A stretch of 64,000 bases of DNA, taken from NCBI GenBank assembly GCA_014529385.2, contig CM043948.1:78931291-78995290 (forward strand), read 5' to 3'. Position 1 is the stretch's first letter. Each line of letters starts with the position of its first letter. The notes under the pieces were generated by a model that saw nothing but the letters and a program-made list of their open reading frames with translations, did no database searches and was not told the DNA's origin. Shown piece by piece: positions 34,841 to 44,470 of this stretch. The position numbers and the translations under genes were made by a program. This DNA is from Adiantum capillus-veneris (lineage: Eukaryota; Streptophyta; Polypodiopsida; Polypodiales; Pteridaceae).

Positions 34841-35159
34841 TCGAAAAGAGTCAAGAGCCGTGCAAGCTCGTAAACTTGAGCGCATTAAACGTGTTGTAAT
34901 CTATGCAGTGCAACTGTACTAATTAGAGAAAGTGGGCGCGCTTTCTCTTGGTGAATTTGGCCGCCGCGACGATGGTTGAGTGAGGGGCCTCCTCGTCTCT
35001 CATCAGCACCTTGTAAACTGTGTGTGGACAGTGGCCAGGAGGCGCGATAAAAGTGTAGAGAGAAATGGCATGTGCCAAGGTGGCGCACGCAGGTCAATAC
35101 GACGCGTGCTGAGACCCCCACTCAATAAAGTCTACAGAGCGTTTCCTGCACCGGACATC

Positions 35160-35166
35160 TATAAAA
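35160..35166 (+). promoter_or_regulatory. TATA box of the plus-strand peptide gene
   Basis: TATAAAATCCCCC, 92 bases before the ATG, with CCGGACATC before it and CAGCCAAGACT after it as in the minus-strand copy. The conserved upstream block begins at 35022 (TGTGGACAGTGGCCAGGAGG). Confidence 0.85.
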
Positions 35167-35257
35167 TCCCCCTATCAGCCAAGACTACGATCACCAAAAT
35201 TCACTCGCTGCCTGCCTTAAGGAAAAGAGCTTCAAGCTTTATCCTCATACAACTATC

Positions 35258-35614
35258 ATGGCATCTGCCCCGCTAGCTGTCTTCGTCAAGCTCATGACGG
35301 TGCTCCTTCTACTGGCACTCGCTGTGGCTGCCCATTCTGTGACCGCAAGCGCCAGGGCTCCTGCGGAGCATGTAACGGAGGCAAAGAGAAGCAGCAGCCA
35401 GATGAGGCCTGACTTCGTGGGAACCATCGACGAGCAGAGCCAGGTGGCCACGTCGTCGCTGAGCCTGCAGGCGCACATGGCGGCTCACGGAAAGGGCGAC
35501 CTATTCTCGGCCAGCAAGTTTGCGTGCCCCTGCTCCAACCAATTCTGCAGTGCCAGCCGCTGGCGCTTCTGCTCCTGCAACATCAACGTCTGCTCCTGCT
35601 CTTGCCACAACTAG
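35258..35614 (+). CDS. Secreted cysteine-rich peptide precursor
   Basis: Intact 118-residue ORF with a conventional plant gene layout: TATA box 92 bases upstream, no intron needed, and AATAAA at 35673. Residues 1-31 are a signal peptide with hydrophobic core TVLLLLALAVAA. Residues 32-86 are a Cys-free pro-like region (KRSSSQMRPDF, then QSQVATSSLSLQAH). The C-terminal 30 residues hold eight Cys at 90, 92, 97, 105, 107, 112, 114 and 116, with Arg/Trp in the long loop (SRWRF), and end CHN. This points to a secreted, possibly processed, disulfide-rich peptide. The pattern is not that of plant defensins, snakins, thionins or EPF/RALF hormones that I know. CXC pairs recall metallothioneins, but those lack signal peptides. 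The function is unknown; defence or signalling are only possibilities. Confidence 0.85.
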   Translation: MASAPLAVFVKLMTVLLLLALAVAAHSVTASARAPAEHVTEAKRSSSQMRPDFVGTIDEQSQVATSSLSLQAHMAAHGKGDLFSASKFACPCSNQFCSASRWRFCSCNINVCSCSCHN

Positions 35615-35672
35615 CTCCTTTTATTATGTAATGGGCTGCCCCTCGTGGCCCTCATGGAAAATATTGTAATGC

Positions 35673-35678
35673 AATAAA
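35673..35678 (+). terminator. Polyadenylation signal AATAAA
   Basis: AATAAA 59 bases after the stop of the peptide gene, preceded by TTGTAATGC. Confidence 0.7.
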
Positions 35679-35769
35679 GTGTATTCGTATAGCCGTCTCT
35701 CTCTCTCTCAATCAATACAACTCCACTTACATTTTCTAAAATTTTGTTAGCAGCAACATTCCTAGTATT

Positions 35770-36056
35770 CTAGATAAAGGATAAAGCCCAAACCCTAAAG
35801 AACTGAATACAAAAGTGCATGTGGTTGTCTTGAGAAAAGGCATAGGCAAATGTTACCTTGAACTTGGTAACCTTGATTCCCATGCTGTTCTCCAATGTGC
35901 AACATCATTACCCCACCAACTATAAAAGAGAGCACAACTCCAGAACAAATGCTTAAGAGTGTCCTCTTTCTAACGTTAGCTGGGGCAAGTATCAAAAGAT
36001 GTTTTCTTTTTAGCCAATATAAGTTTCCCAACCTACAAAGGGAAGCTCCTAGTCTC
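35770..36056 (-). pseudogene. LINE zinc-binding RT-terminal fragment
   Basis: On the minus strand a frame reads FDTCPS, then KEDTLKHLFWSCALFYSWW, the cysteine/histidine zinc-binding domain that follows plant LINE polymerases, followed by a tryptophan-containing tail. Stops interrupt it. It sits between the intact peptide gene and its truncated tandem copies. Confidence 0.65.
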
Positions 36057-36390
36057 GCTCCCTTAAGGACAAGAGCTTCTAGCAAGTTTGCATGCCCCTT
36101 TTCTAACCAATGTTACAGTGCCAACTGCTTGATCTTCTGCTTCTACAACATCTACATCTACTCCTATTCTTGCCACAACTAAATACTTATAAATTGCTTG
36201 CCTCATAATCAAATAAACCGGCCGCTCCCTTAAGGACAAGAGCTTCTAGCAAGTTTGCATGCCCCTTTTCTAACCAATTTTACAGTGCCAACTACTTGCT
36301 CTTCTGCTTCTACAACATCTACATCTACTCCTGTTCTTGCCACAACTAAATACTTATAAATTGCTTACCTCGTAATCAAATAAGCGGGTT
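36057..36390 (+). pseudogene. Two tandem truncated copies of the peptide gene
   Basis: Two 167-base direct repeats (36057-36223 and 36224-36390). Each begins with the 5' UTR words CCTTAAGGACAAGAGCTTCT. It then jumps directly to the cysteine-rich coding part, skipping the signal peptide and pro-region, with AGC as shared junction bases. In translation unit 1 reads ASSKFACPFSNQCYSAN and ends SYSCHN, so several Cys have become Tyr or Phe. Unit 2 is similar. The 3' part (TAAATACTTATAAATTGCTT) is shared too. Unit 1 is the end of a chance 95-residue frame starting at 35895. They are not expected to give secreted products. Confidence 0.85.
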
Positions 36391-36476
36391 TCCCATTAGC
36401 GATAGGCCACACTCCCTTTATGTGCATGTATATAATGTATAATGCAATGCAATGAATCAACTACATAACCTTCAAT

Positions 36477-36478
<2 letters not shown>

Positions 36479-36511
<33 letters not shown>

Positions 36512-36516
36512 CGTCA

Positions 36517-36553
<37 letters not shown>
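36479..36553. repeat. Compound (TG)n(CT)n(AC)n microsatellite
   Basis: TG, then CT, then AC dinucleotide runs. It matches in order the flank of the minus-strand peptide gene at 22524-22589, together with the preceding ATATAATGTATAATGCAATG words. Confidence 0.95.
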
Positions 36554-36554
<1 letters not shown>

Positions 36555-36579
36555 AACTCATTATCCCTTGGAAGATATT

Positions 36580-36754
36580 ATATTAGTTAGTACTTAGCTC
36601 CATCTGGATCAGATTTATATTGGAGGGTATCCTGCTCATTGAATGGGAGGGTTAATATGTGAGACAACTGAAGAATACCAAACAAACCATTGTCTAAACC
36701 TAGATGCCTAGGCTCTAGCATATCCACTAAATAGAAGACCTCATATACAATTTG
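36580..36754 (+). repeat. Left part of a 450-bp tandem repeat monomer
   Basis: Matches 42342-42438 (GACAACTG.AGAATACCAAA, then CTAAATAGAAGACCTCATAT). It is cut at 36754 by the copia insertion and continues at 41984 after the target duplication. Confidence 0.75.
36750..36754. repeat. Target-site duplication ATTTG (left)
   Basis: ATTTG precedes the copia 5' LTR and is repeated exactly at 41984-41988. Confidence 0.9.
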
Positions 36755-37075
36755 TGTTGAGATGTCGAGCTCTACATCTTGAGCTGGCATCCACTACGGG
36801 TCTTGGCCGCTTACGGCATTTACTCATTGGCGCGTTAGGTGACCGACACGGAGGATCTCTGCCAGTGATTTTACAGCTGGACTACACTTATAGTGTCAGC
36901 CTAGTACGCTTCTAGCGAGTTCACACTTAGTGACCGCATATACATATGTGCTACTTTTCAGTTTTAGCACTTAGTCATTTTGTACTCTTTTTTCTAGGAG
37001 AAGAAGAAGAAGCTTTCCATCTCTGTGTGCTTTGTGCTTGTCTTGTGTAGCTCTCTTCCATCCTCTTTCTTTACA
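36755..37075 (+). mobile_element. Ty1/copia 5' LTR (321 bp)
   Basis: Begins TGTTGAGATGTCGAGC and ends CTTTCTTTACA, with a primer site following directly. It aligns without gaps to the 3' LTR at 41663-41983. By eye I count about 15 substitutions, so roughly 95 percent identity, meaning the insertion is not recent. Confidence 0.96.
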
Positions 37076-37088
37076 TGGTATCAGAGCC
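37076..37088 (+). promoter_or_regulatory. Primer-binding site, initiator-Met tRNA type
   Basis: TGGTATCAGAGCC directly follows the LTR end, the standard arrangement in plant copia elements. Confidence 0.95.
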
Positions 37089-37335
37089 TGGTGCAGGCAA
37101 GAGAGGCTAAGAGAGCAAGAGCATCACAATCCCTTCGTTCACAATCCACGAGAAGTTTCTGAACAGGTCTCCAAAGTGCAGTACACAGAGATTTACTGTA
37201 CAAGTACAGTGGTTGTATGTACGCTTGATTGTGGACACTCGTTGAGTGTAGAAAGCGTTACAGGTACCACGATAGCAGGTTCAACAGATTTGCAGGTTTT
37301 TGCAGATTGCAGCTATTTTGTCTTAGTGCTTCAAG

Positions 37336-38310
37336 ATGTCTGATGGTTTCAGTCAGATTGTCACTGAGAAGCTTGAGAAAAATAACTACCCTGCATGAAA
37401 GTTCAGAATAACAAATTTCCTAAAAGGAAAAGGTTATTGGGACTATGTAGAAGGAGACAATGAAAAGGAACCAGAGATTCCCGAGGCAAATGCTACAGTA
37501 GAACAAAGAAAAGGTTTGAGGGACTGGCAACAAGGCCAGAGCAAAGTGATGTATTGGATTTCTATGAGCATCACAGATGGCATGATGGGCTATCTACAGG
37601 ATGCTGAAACCCCCGCCATTGCATGGAAAAACTTAAGCAGAGTGTTCGAGGTGAACACCAAGGCCAGGAAGCTTCAACTAAAGTCGGAGCTAAATCAGGT
37701 TAAGAGGAACAACCTCTCTATCAATGATTATGCCTTGAAGATCAAGAGTATCATTGAGGCTCTTGGATCTATTAAAGTCTTAGTGGAAGATGATGACATT
37801 GTCCATGCATGCTTGGATGGTCTAGGAGATGAGTATGTACATTTCAGGTCTTCCATGAATACAAGAGACGACATCCGTGTGTTCCAAGATTTGATTTCTA
37901 TGCTTATTCTTGAGGAGAAGAACCTTGGTCTTGACACATCTTCTTCTCGTGGCAGCAATAGGTCTGAACAGGCCTTCTATTATAACTCCAATAGAGGTAG
38001 AGGTAGAGGTCGTGGTCAAGGCCCAAGTGGTTGCAGGGGCCAATTTTAAGAAGGTCAATCAAATCAAAACAATACAGGTGGTAGGGGAAACCAATCTCAA
38101 GGCAGGGGGAGTCAAAGAGGTCGTGGTGCAGGATCAAGCAGGCAGCAACATACTACAGATAGGAGAGAATGTTGGACTTGTGGTGAAAGAGGTCACATGT
38201 CACGTGACTGTCGAAAGGGAAAAGCAAGTGGAAAGAGAGAACATGGCAACTATGCATCTACTAGCAGAGATGCAGATGACGGCAAAAACGAGCGCATGTT
38301 TGTTATGTAG
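37336..38310 (+). pseudogene. Ty1/copia Gag
   Basis: The Gag frame starts at ATG 37336 (MSDGFSQIVTEKLEKNNYPA), 248 bases after the primer site, and stays in one frame to TAG 38308. It includes the copia capsid region (KLQLKSELNQVKRNNLSIND, then DDDIVHACLDGLGDEYVHF, then LEEKNLGLD), a Gly/Arg-rich stretch and an intact zinc knuckle CWTCGERGHMSRDC. Three stops interrupt it: TGA at 37396 (where a Trp is expected), TAA at 38047 and TAG at 38308. There is no frameshift. Gag would form the cytoplasmic particle. The protease region follows in the same frame, as is normal for copia's single polyprotein. Confidence 0.92.
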
Positions 38311-38846
38311 CATGTAATGAATACAATGACTGCAGAGAATTCCATCCAAGATGATGTTTGGTATGTGGATTCAGGTGCCTCTAATCACATGACGTCTCGT
38401 GGAGAGTGGTTTAGAGATATGCACAAACCAAATGTGTCAGGCTATGTGCAGACAGGAGACGACACAACTCACCCCATTGCTCATGTAGGGGACATACCTC
38501 TAAATACGAAGAGTGGGAAATCAAAGTACTTAGTAGATGTACTTCATGTCCCAAACATTACAAATAATCTTGTTTCTGTTGGACAAATGGTTGAGCAGGG
38601 TTTGCAGGTTCGTTTCAATCCAAATGGCTGTTATGTAGAAGATTTCCACAATCGCTGAAAGCTGATCACAGAGGGAAAATGTGTGGGCAGAATGTTTACG
38701 CTGAATGTGACATGCCTGAGGTAAAAGCTGCATTATTTGCACAGGGCACAGGTGTTGTGGCTGATGTTGACATTTGGCACAAACGCATTAGCCATGTCAA
38801 TGAGCAGAGATTGCGCAGCATGCAATCAAAATAGATTGTAAAAGGT
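38311..38846 (+). pseudogene. Ty1/copia protease and pre-integrase region
   Basis: The frame 38317-38658 carries the aspartic protease motif DVWYVDSGASNHMTSRGEW, with D-S-G-A intact, and ends with LHVPNITNNLVSVGQMVEQG. An in-frame TGA at 38656 (consistent with CGA to TGA) and a frameshift near 38710 break the polyprotein. The shifted frame then gives the zinc-binding start of integrase (DIWHKRISHVNEQRLRSM). A TAG at 38832 lies before the integrase core. Confidence 0.9.
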
Positions 38847-39986
38847 TTGCCCAAATTCAAGGTGGATGGTATGCATAAAGTGTGTGCAGCATGCCAGTTT
38901 GGAAAACAGTCAAAGGGCTCATTTCCACATGAGCGCAATGTATGTAAAAAGCCACTTGAGGTGGTGCACACAGATGTTTGGGGTCCAACCGATACTGCAA
39001 GTATACATGGTTGCATGTATTATGTCTCTTTCATTGATGACCATACAAGGAAAGTATGGGTCTACTTCATGTGTAACAAAAGTGAAGTGTTTGGTCACTT
39101 TCAGGACTTCAAAGTCATGATTGAGAACGAGACAGATATGCAAATCAAAACATTGAGGTCAGATGGAGGGGGAGAGTACTTCTCCAATGAGTTTTCAGAT
39201 TTTTTGCGAATGCATGGTATACGCAGGCAGTTTACATGCAGATATACTCCACAGCAGAATGGGGTCGCAGAAAGGAAAAACAGGCACATTGCAGAGGGTG
39301 CACGTGCATTGATGAATGAGAAGAACATACCTCATCATTTCTGGGCTAAAGTTGTAAATACAATTGTGTACATTATGAATAGGACACCTATAGCTACAGT
39401 GCATGATGTAACACCTGAGGAAAAGTTTATAGGTACAAAGCCTGATTTGGCACACTTGAAAGTGTTTGGCTGCATAGCTTACGTGCATGTAACAGATGAG
39501 TTGCGTAGGAAATTGGATCCTAAAGCAGAGAAATGTATTCTTGTGGGATATTCCCTTGAACAAAAGGGGTACAGGTGCTACAATCCTACTACACAAGAAT
39601 TACGAGTGAGCAGAGATGTAGTCTTTGTTGAGATGAGCAGCTGGTACAGTAATGCACATGGCACTATTGGGGCTGATGTAAAAGATGATGTGGTTGTACA
39701 AAATGTGAGGCCACAGTCACAGGTTTTGAGTGGACCACAAGAGTCCTCTTCTCGTGGCTCTTTTGAGAAGCCATGGAATGGTAGACTACGTACGCAGGTT
39801 ACTCCACCACTAGGTGCAGGGAATGTATCAGGAAAAGGAAAGGAAAAGGTTGATGAACCTCCCTTTATGGCTGATGCATCATTAGGGTTTTCACATGTAG
39901 ACATGGATTCAGATGGTTCTGAACAAAGTCTTGATGAGGAATTTGGAATTTCGGCTGTCAGGACACCTGGTGTAAGGAAAGTATAA
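38847..39986 (+). pseudogene. Ty1/copia integrase
   Basis: Open frame of 379 residues. It completes the HHCC zinc domain (VCAACQFGKQSKG). It contains the DDE core: Asp in VVHTDVWGP, Asp in LRSDGGGEY and Glu in NGVAERKNRHI, so all three metal-binding residues are present. The copia-specific extension follows (KVFGCIAYVHVTDELRRKLD, then CILVGYSLEQKGYRCYNP). The linker to the polymerase is Ser/Gly-rich and acidic. The frame ends at TAA 39984, but the polymerase resumes in the same frame at 40059, so this is an in-frame stop in one polyprotein. Confidence 0.93.
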
Positions 39987-41690
39987 GAAGATGCTAGAGG
40001 GCAAAGGAGTGACCCAGGACCGCGCAGATCTAAGAGAGTCAGAAATCCAGTTCAGAAATTGACTTATGATGGGTATCTAGCGCATCACCAAGCCTACATG
40101 GCTAAGGTGATACAGGATGTGGAGCCCACATGTTTTGAGGATGCAGTTGGAAATGTGCATTGGGATGATACAATGAATGAAGAGATGGCTGCATTGGAAG
40201 CAAACGACACATGGGAGTTGGTGCCATTGCCAAGTGTCAAGAAACCTATTGGCTGTAAATGGGTGTATAAAACTAAGCATAAGGCTGATGGTAACGTTGA
40301 GCGTCACAAAGCAAGGCTGGTTGCAAAGGGTTATGCACAGACGTATGGCATAGACTATGAGGAGACCTTTGCTCCAGTGGCAAAGATGACGACTGTGAGA
40401 GCTGTCATAGCAGTGGCTGCATCTAGAGGATGGATTATGCATCAAATGGATGTAAAGAGTGCCTTCTTGAATGGTGAGTTGCAAGAGGAAGTGTATATGG
40501 ATCAGCCACCTCGTTATGTCGATCCAAGTTACCCAGATTATGTATGCAGACTTCTCAAAGCTTTGTATGGTTTGAAGCAGGGCTCTAGAGCATGGTATGA
40601 CAGGATTTCCAAGTATCTTGTCAGTATTGGGTTTAGGAGAGCTCATGCTGATCATTCACTCTATGTACGTGAGAGTGATGTGGAGATTGTGGTCATTACC
40701 ATATTTATACATGACCTTATTATTGTGGGTGACAATGCTATGGAGATTGACCATGTGAAGGGTCTTCTCAAACAGGAGTTTGAAATGAAAGATTTGGGCG
40801 AGTTGCGCTACTTTCTTGGCATTGAGGTGATCAGGACTCCAGAGGGTTTATGGTTGTCACAGAGAGAGTATGCTTTGGACATGTTGTCAAATTATGGTAT
40901 GGCTGATTGTAAGCCAAATTCTATTCCCTTGGATGTGAACGCAAAGCTGAGTGCAGAGAAGGGTGATGTTGTTGAGGATGTCAAGCTGTACAGGAAGATT
41001 GTGGGTAGTCTAATCTACTTGACTATCACGAGGCCAGACTTGAGCTATACAGTAGGCTTGGAGAGTCAGTTCATGCAGCTTCCGAGGAAGCCACATTTGG
41101 ATGGAGTATGACGCACACTTCGGTATGTGCAAGGGACTCTTGACTACGCATTGTTCTATGCAGCAGATGTGCCATTAGCATTGTATGGGTAAACAGATGC
41201 AGCTTGGGCAGGTAGCATTGTTGATAGGAGATCTACGAGTGGCTTCATGTTCTCTTTTGGGAGTGCTTCTATTACTTGGAGCAGCAAAAAGCAGCCTACG
41301 GTTGCTTTATCGAGCACAGAGGCCGAGTACAGAGGTGCAACAGTTGCGGCGTGCCAGGTAGCTTGGCTACGCACATTACTTGAGGACTTGGGAGTGCAGG
41401 TGGACCAGCAGATTGTCATCCATTGTGAGAACCTCAGCAGCATGCAGTTGGCTAGGAACCCAGTGTTCCATGCCAGGACCAATCACATAGAGGTCCATTA
41501 CCACTACGTTCGAGAGCGAGTGTTGGCGGGCGACATGGACTTGGTCTACGTCAACACAGAGGAGCAGATAGCGGATATCTTTACCAAGGCCTTGGGAGTT
41601 GAGAAGCTTCGACGTTTCCAGACTATGCTTGGACTCTGCGACATGCAGAGCTCGAGGGGGAGTGTTGAGATGTCGAGCTCTACATCTTGA
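39987..41690 (+). pseudogene. Ty1/copia reverse transcriptase and RNase H
   Basis: The frame 40059-41111 begins with the conserved entry to the polymerase (ALEANDTWELVPLPSVKKPI, then GCKWVYKTKHKADG) and continues HKARLVAKGYAQ, MDVKSAFLNGELQEEVYM and ALYGLKQGSRAWYD. The catalytic box, normally Y-V-D-D, reads FIHDLIIVG, so an essential Asp is His. LRYFLGIEV, GSLIYLTITRPDLSY and, after TGA 41109 and TAA 41190, RNase H follow (TDAAWAGSIVDRRSTSGF, then SSTEAEYRGA, then the C-terminal IADIFTKALG). All of it is in one frame with the integrase. Polymerase activity must be lost. Confidence 0.93.
41652..41662 (+). promoter_or_regulatory. Polypurine tract
   Basis: Purine-rich GAGGGGGAG directly before the 3' LTR, overlapping the end of the polyprotein frame. 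It would prime plus-strand synthesis. Confidence 0.85.
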
Positions 41691-41983
41691 GCTGGCATCC
41701 ACTACGGGTCTTTGCCGCTTACGGCATTTAATCACTAGCGCGTTAGGTGACGGACACGGAGGATCTCTGGCTGTGATTCTACAGCTGGACTACACTTATA
41801 GTGCCAGCCTAGTACGCTTCTAGCGAGTTCACACTTAGTGACCGCATGGACATATGTGCTACTTTTCAGTTTTAGCACTTAGTCATTTTGTACTCTCTTT
41901 TCTAGGAGAAGAAGAAGAAGCTTTCTATCTCTGTGTGCTTTGTGCTTGTCTTGTGTATCTCTCTTGCATCCTCTTTCTTTACA
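41663..41983 (+). mobile_element. Ty1/copia 3' LTR (321 bp)
   Basis: Same length and ends as the 5' LTR, followed immediately by ATTTG, the target duplication. Confidence 0.96.
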
Positions 41984-42840
41984 ATTTGGCTATTTTCATT
42001 TGTGCTCTATCTTATCTTTGGATTCGTGCTCCTTTTCCACGTCATGCACCTTAGATGGTTGTTACTATCAACATGCATGCTTGAGAAATCACATGGGTAT
42101 AAGACAGTTGCAGACCCTTTCGTATTTGCATAGTCCCATCTCTTCTGATCAAGTACCATTATAGCCCTTAAGCTCACATCCTTTTCATGAATTAGAGCTT
42201 GGAAATTATACTGACATCTATATGCAAACCAACGATGGAAGTTGACAAGAAGTCAGACTCCTTTCAGAGTTTCATTAGCTTTACAAAGACACAGCTGGCT
42301 GAATTTATGGTAATAGACGATATCCCAGGTTAGAATGATGTCTATATTTTGTTAGACAACTGGAGAATACCAAAAAAACCATTGTCTTACCTAGACGCAC
42401 AACCTATCCACTAAATAGAAGACCTCATATATGCTTTGGCTATTTTCGGAATTTGTGCTCTGTATTATCTTTGGATTCATGCTCCTTTTCCACGTCATGC
42501 ACCTTGGTGGATGGTTGTTGCAATCAGCATACATGCTTCAAAAATCCCTTGGGTGTAAGACAATTTGCAGACCAGCCTTTGGTATTTCCATAGTCCCTTG
42601 TCTTTTGGTCAAGTACGGAAATTATAGCCCTTGAGCCCACATCCTTTTCAGGAATTAGAGAATGGAATTATATTGACATATGTATACAAACTACCAACGA
42701 TTGAGGTTGACAAGAACTCGGACTCCATTCAAAGTTTCATTACATTTGCAAAGACACACCTAGCTGAATTTATGCTAACAGATGATATCCCAAATTAGGG
42801 TGACGTCTGTGTTTTGATGAGTAGTTGAGCTATAGAATAA
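41984..42840 (+). repeat. 450-bp tandem repeat, two further monomers
   Basis: GGCTATTTTC starts recur at 41988 and 42438, a period of 450. Shared blocks include TTATCTTTGGATTC.TGCTCC, CCACGTCATGCACCTT, AAGCTCACATCCTTTTCA / GAGCCCACATCCTTTTCA and the GATATCCCA words. The third monomer diverges after about 42825. Open frames in the monomers show no known motif. The AATTTG at the start of the first is the insertion site of the copia element. Confidence 0.8.
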
Positions 42841-43383
42841 ATGAGCTCCCCTATATACCTCTTGTCGACAAGCTGACATTCTTTAAGTTGGGCATGTCTG
42901 TGTAGGCCTGGATACATATGCTACCTAACTATGCACAATTCAGGGTAATAAAATTTGATCACACCCACGTTATTTCACCTAAATTCCATAAGATTTTCTT
43001 AGCGGCTTTCCTCCTCTCAATTCCTCCCTAAATTCCCTTGGTGCATGCAATGATGATCCGCTCTCCCCATACTAGCCAGCTAATCTTCCCAACCCCGGTA
43101 TGGTTTCGATACCTCTTAGATGAGTAGCTTCACCTAAAACTACCTACCTTGATTAATGGTTTACTCATACTCTGTGATTCCCTCCCGTTCTATTGTTAGC
43201 TCGCATGAGGACTAACGTCATTGGCATCGCTATGACTTGCAAGCGTAGTAGAAGATTACATAACATAACCATGCCCTCTTGCAAAGAGTGTCAACACACA
43301 CACACACACACATACACCCTCAAAATCCTCTTCATGCTCACTTTACCTTGGCTCCCTCCTCGCTTATAAAAAATGCATCTCTG

Positions 43384-43463
<80 letters not shown>

Positions 43464-44470
43464 CCCCTAAATACGGGATACCATGTACCTAGTGTGGGAG
43501 GCTCCCTCTCTCAATCTCTCTCTCTTTTCCTTTAAATAAGTGTCCCTAAGAAAGATCTTTTTTCCTAAAGGAAGACCACAAAATAAAAGGGGAAGCTCGC
43601 AAAGCCTTGTTTTGGGACCCTCCTAAGGCAGAAGCGTGACAATTTAGAAGCATGAAAGGGAATTACACCCAAAATTGCACCCTCTCATATGTAACTCCCA
43701 AGAGAATGGAGGCATAGGGTACCCCACCACTCCCCCATCTCCCATGAACTGGATACTTTCTTGGGAAAGGAAGAGATGAAAAGGGACTACTATAAAAGAA
43801 GACCAAAAGAAGACAAGGGATCGACTTTTTGAGATTGCAGGACCACCTGAAGGATACCTCACCAACCTTCTTCCTCTCTAGCATGGTGTCTTCTACTCAG
43901 GTAGGAGGTTAATATTTGTTGTAGAAATTAGAATGACATTGATAACAAATAGACAAACCTTATGAAACCTCTCTTCCACTTTTCAAAGACTAACATTCTC
44001 ATGTTGTTTTTGTGGTGATAGTGACAGGTAACAGGACTTGCCTCTTCTTAATTTACACAATCAAGTTACCTCCTCTTCCATCTCCCCTTTGTAAAAAGAT
44101 CTGGTCAACAACACACATGGTTAATGGGTCTAATTTGATGCTACTGTTCTGATTGGTCCAATCGGCTTGGGTTCTCTTACTTTGAACTTGTCCAACTCTG
44201 CTAATATTTTGGTGGTAATGCTTTGAAGTAGCCTACTCTCTCTAGTGGCTAGAGTGGTCTCTATGTAATAATAGGGAGCACCTCTAGCCTTGAAATCATG
44301 GATTACTACTACCTCTCTGTTTTCTAGAGGGACTAACCTTAGGGCTTTAAGACCCTACTTTAAATCATCACTTTTGCCATTTTTCTAGAGATGGGCACCA
44401 TGAACTATACAGGCTGGCTTTGACGGGAAAAGAAACACCACCCTTGTGGTAGGTCCCAGGTTTTTTCTTT
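42841..44470. other. No recognisable gene; microsatellites
   Basis: Contains a short AC run (43293-43311) and a long CT run (listed separately). Open frames on both strands (for example minus-strand 43644-43884) lack motifs. The part nearest 44470 may be decayed pol of the minus-strand element to the right, but I see no domain. Confidence 0.5.
43386..43460. repeat. (CT)n microsatellite, 75 bases
   Basis: Uninterrupted CT repeat, the longest pure dinucleotide tract in the window. Confidence 0.98.

Noticed and set aside
34840-35020. Possible additional exon or gene between the LINE fragment and the peptide promoter.
   Set aside because: About 180 bases without motif or splice evidence. It is not shared with the other peptide gene.
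35258-35614. Metallothionein or defensin identity for the cysteine-rich peptide.
   Set aside because: Metallothioneins have no signal peptide, and the Cys spacing does not fit plant defensins, thionins or snakins. I left it unnamed.
35895-36182. 95-residue ORF ending in a cysteine-rich peptide-like tail.
   Set aside because: The front half is the antisense of a LINE zinc-domain fragment and the tail is a degenerate gene copy. It is a chance fusion without signal peptide or promoter evidence.
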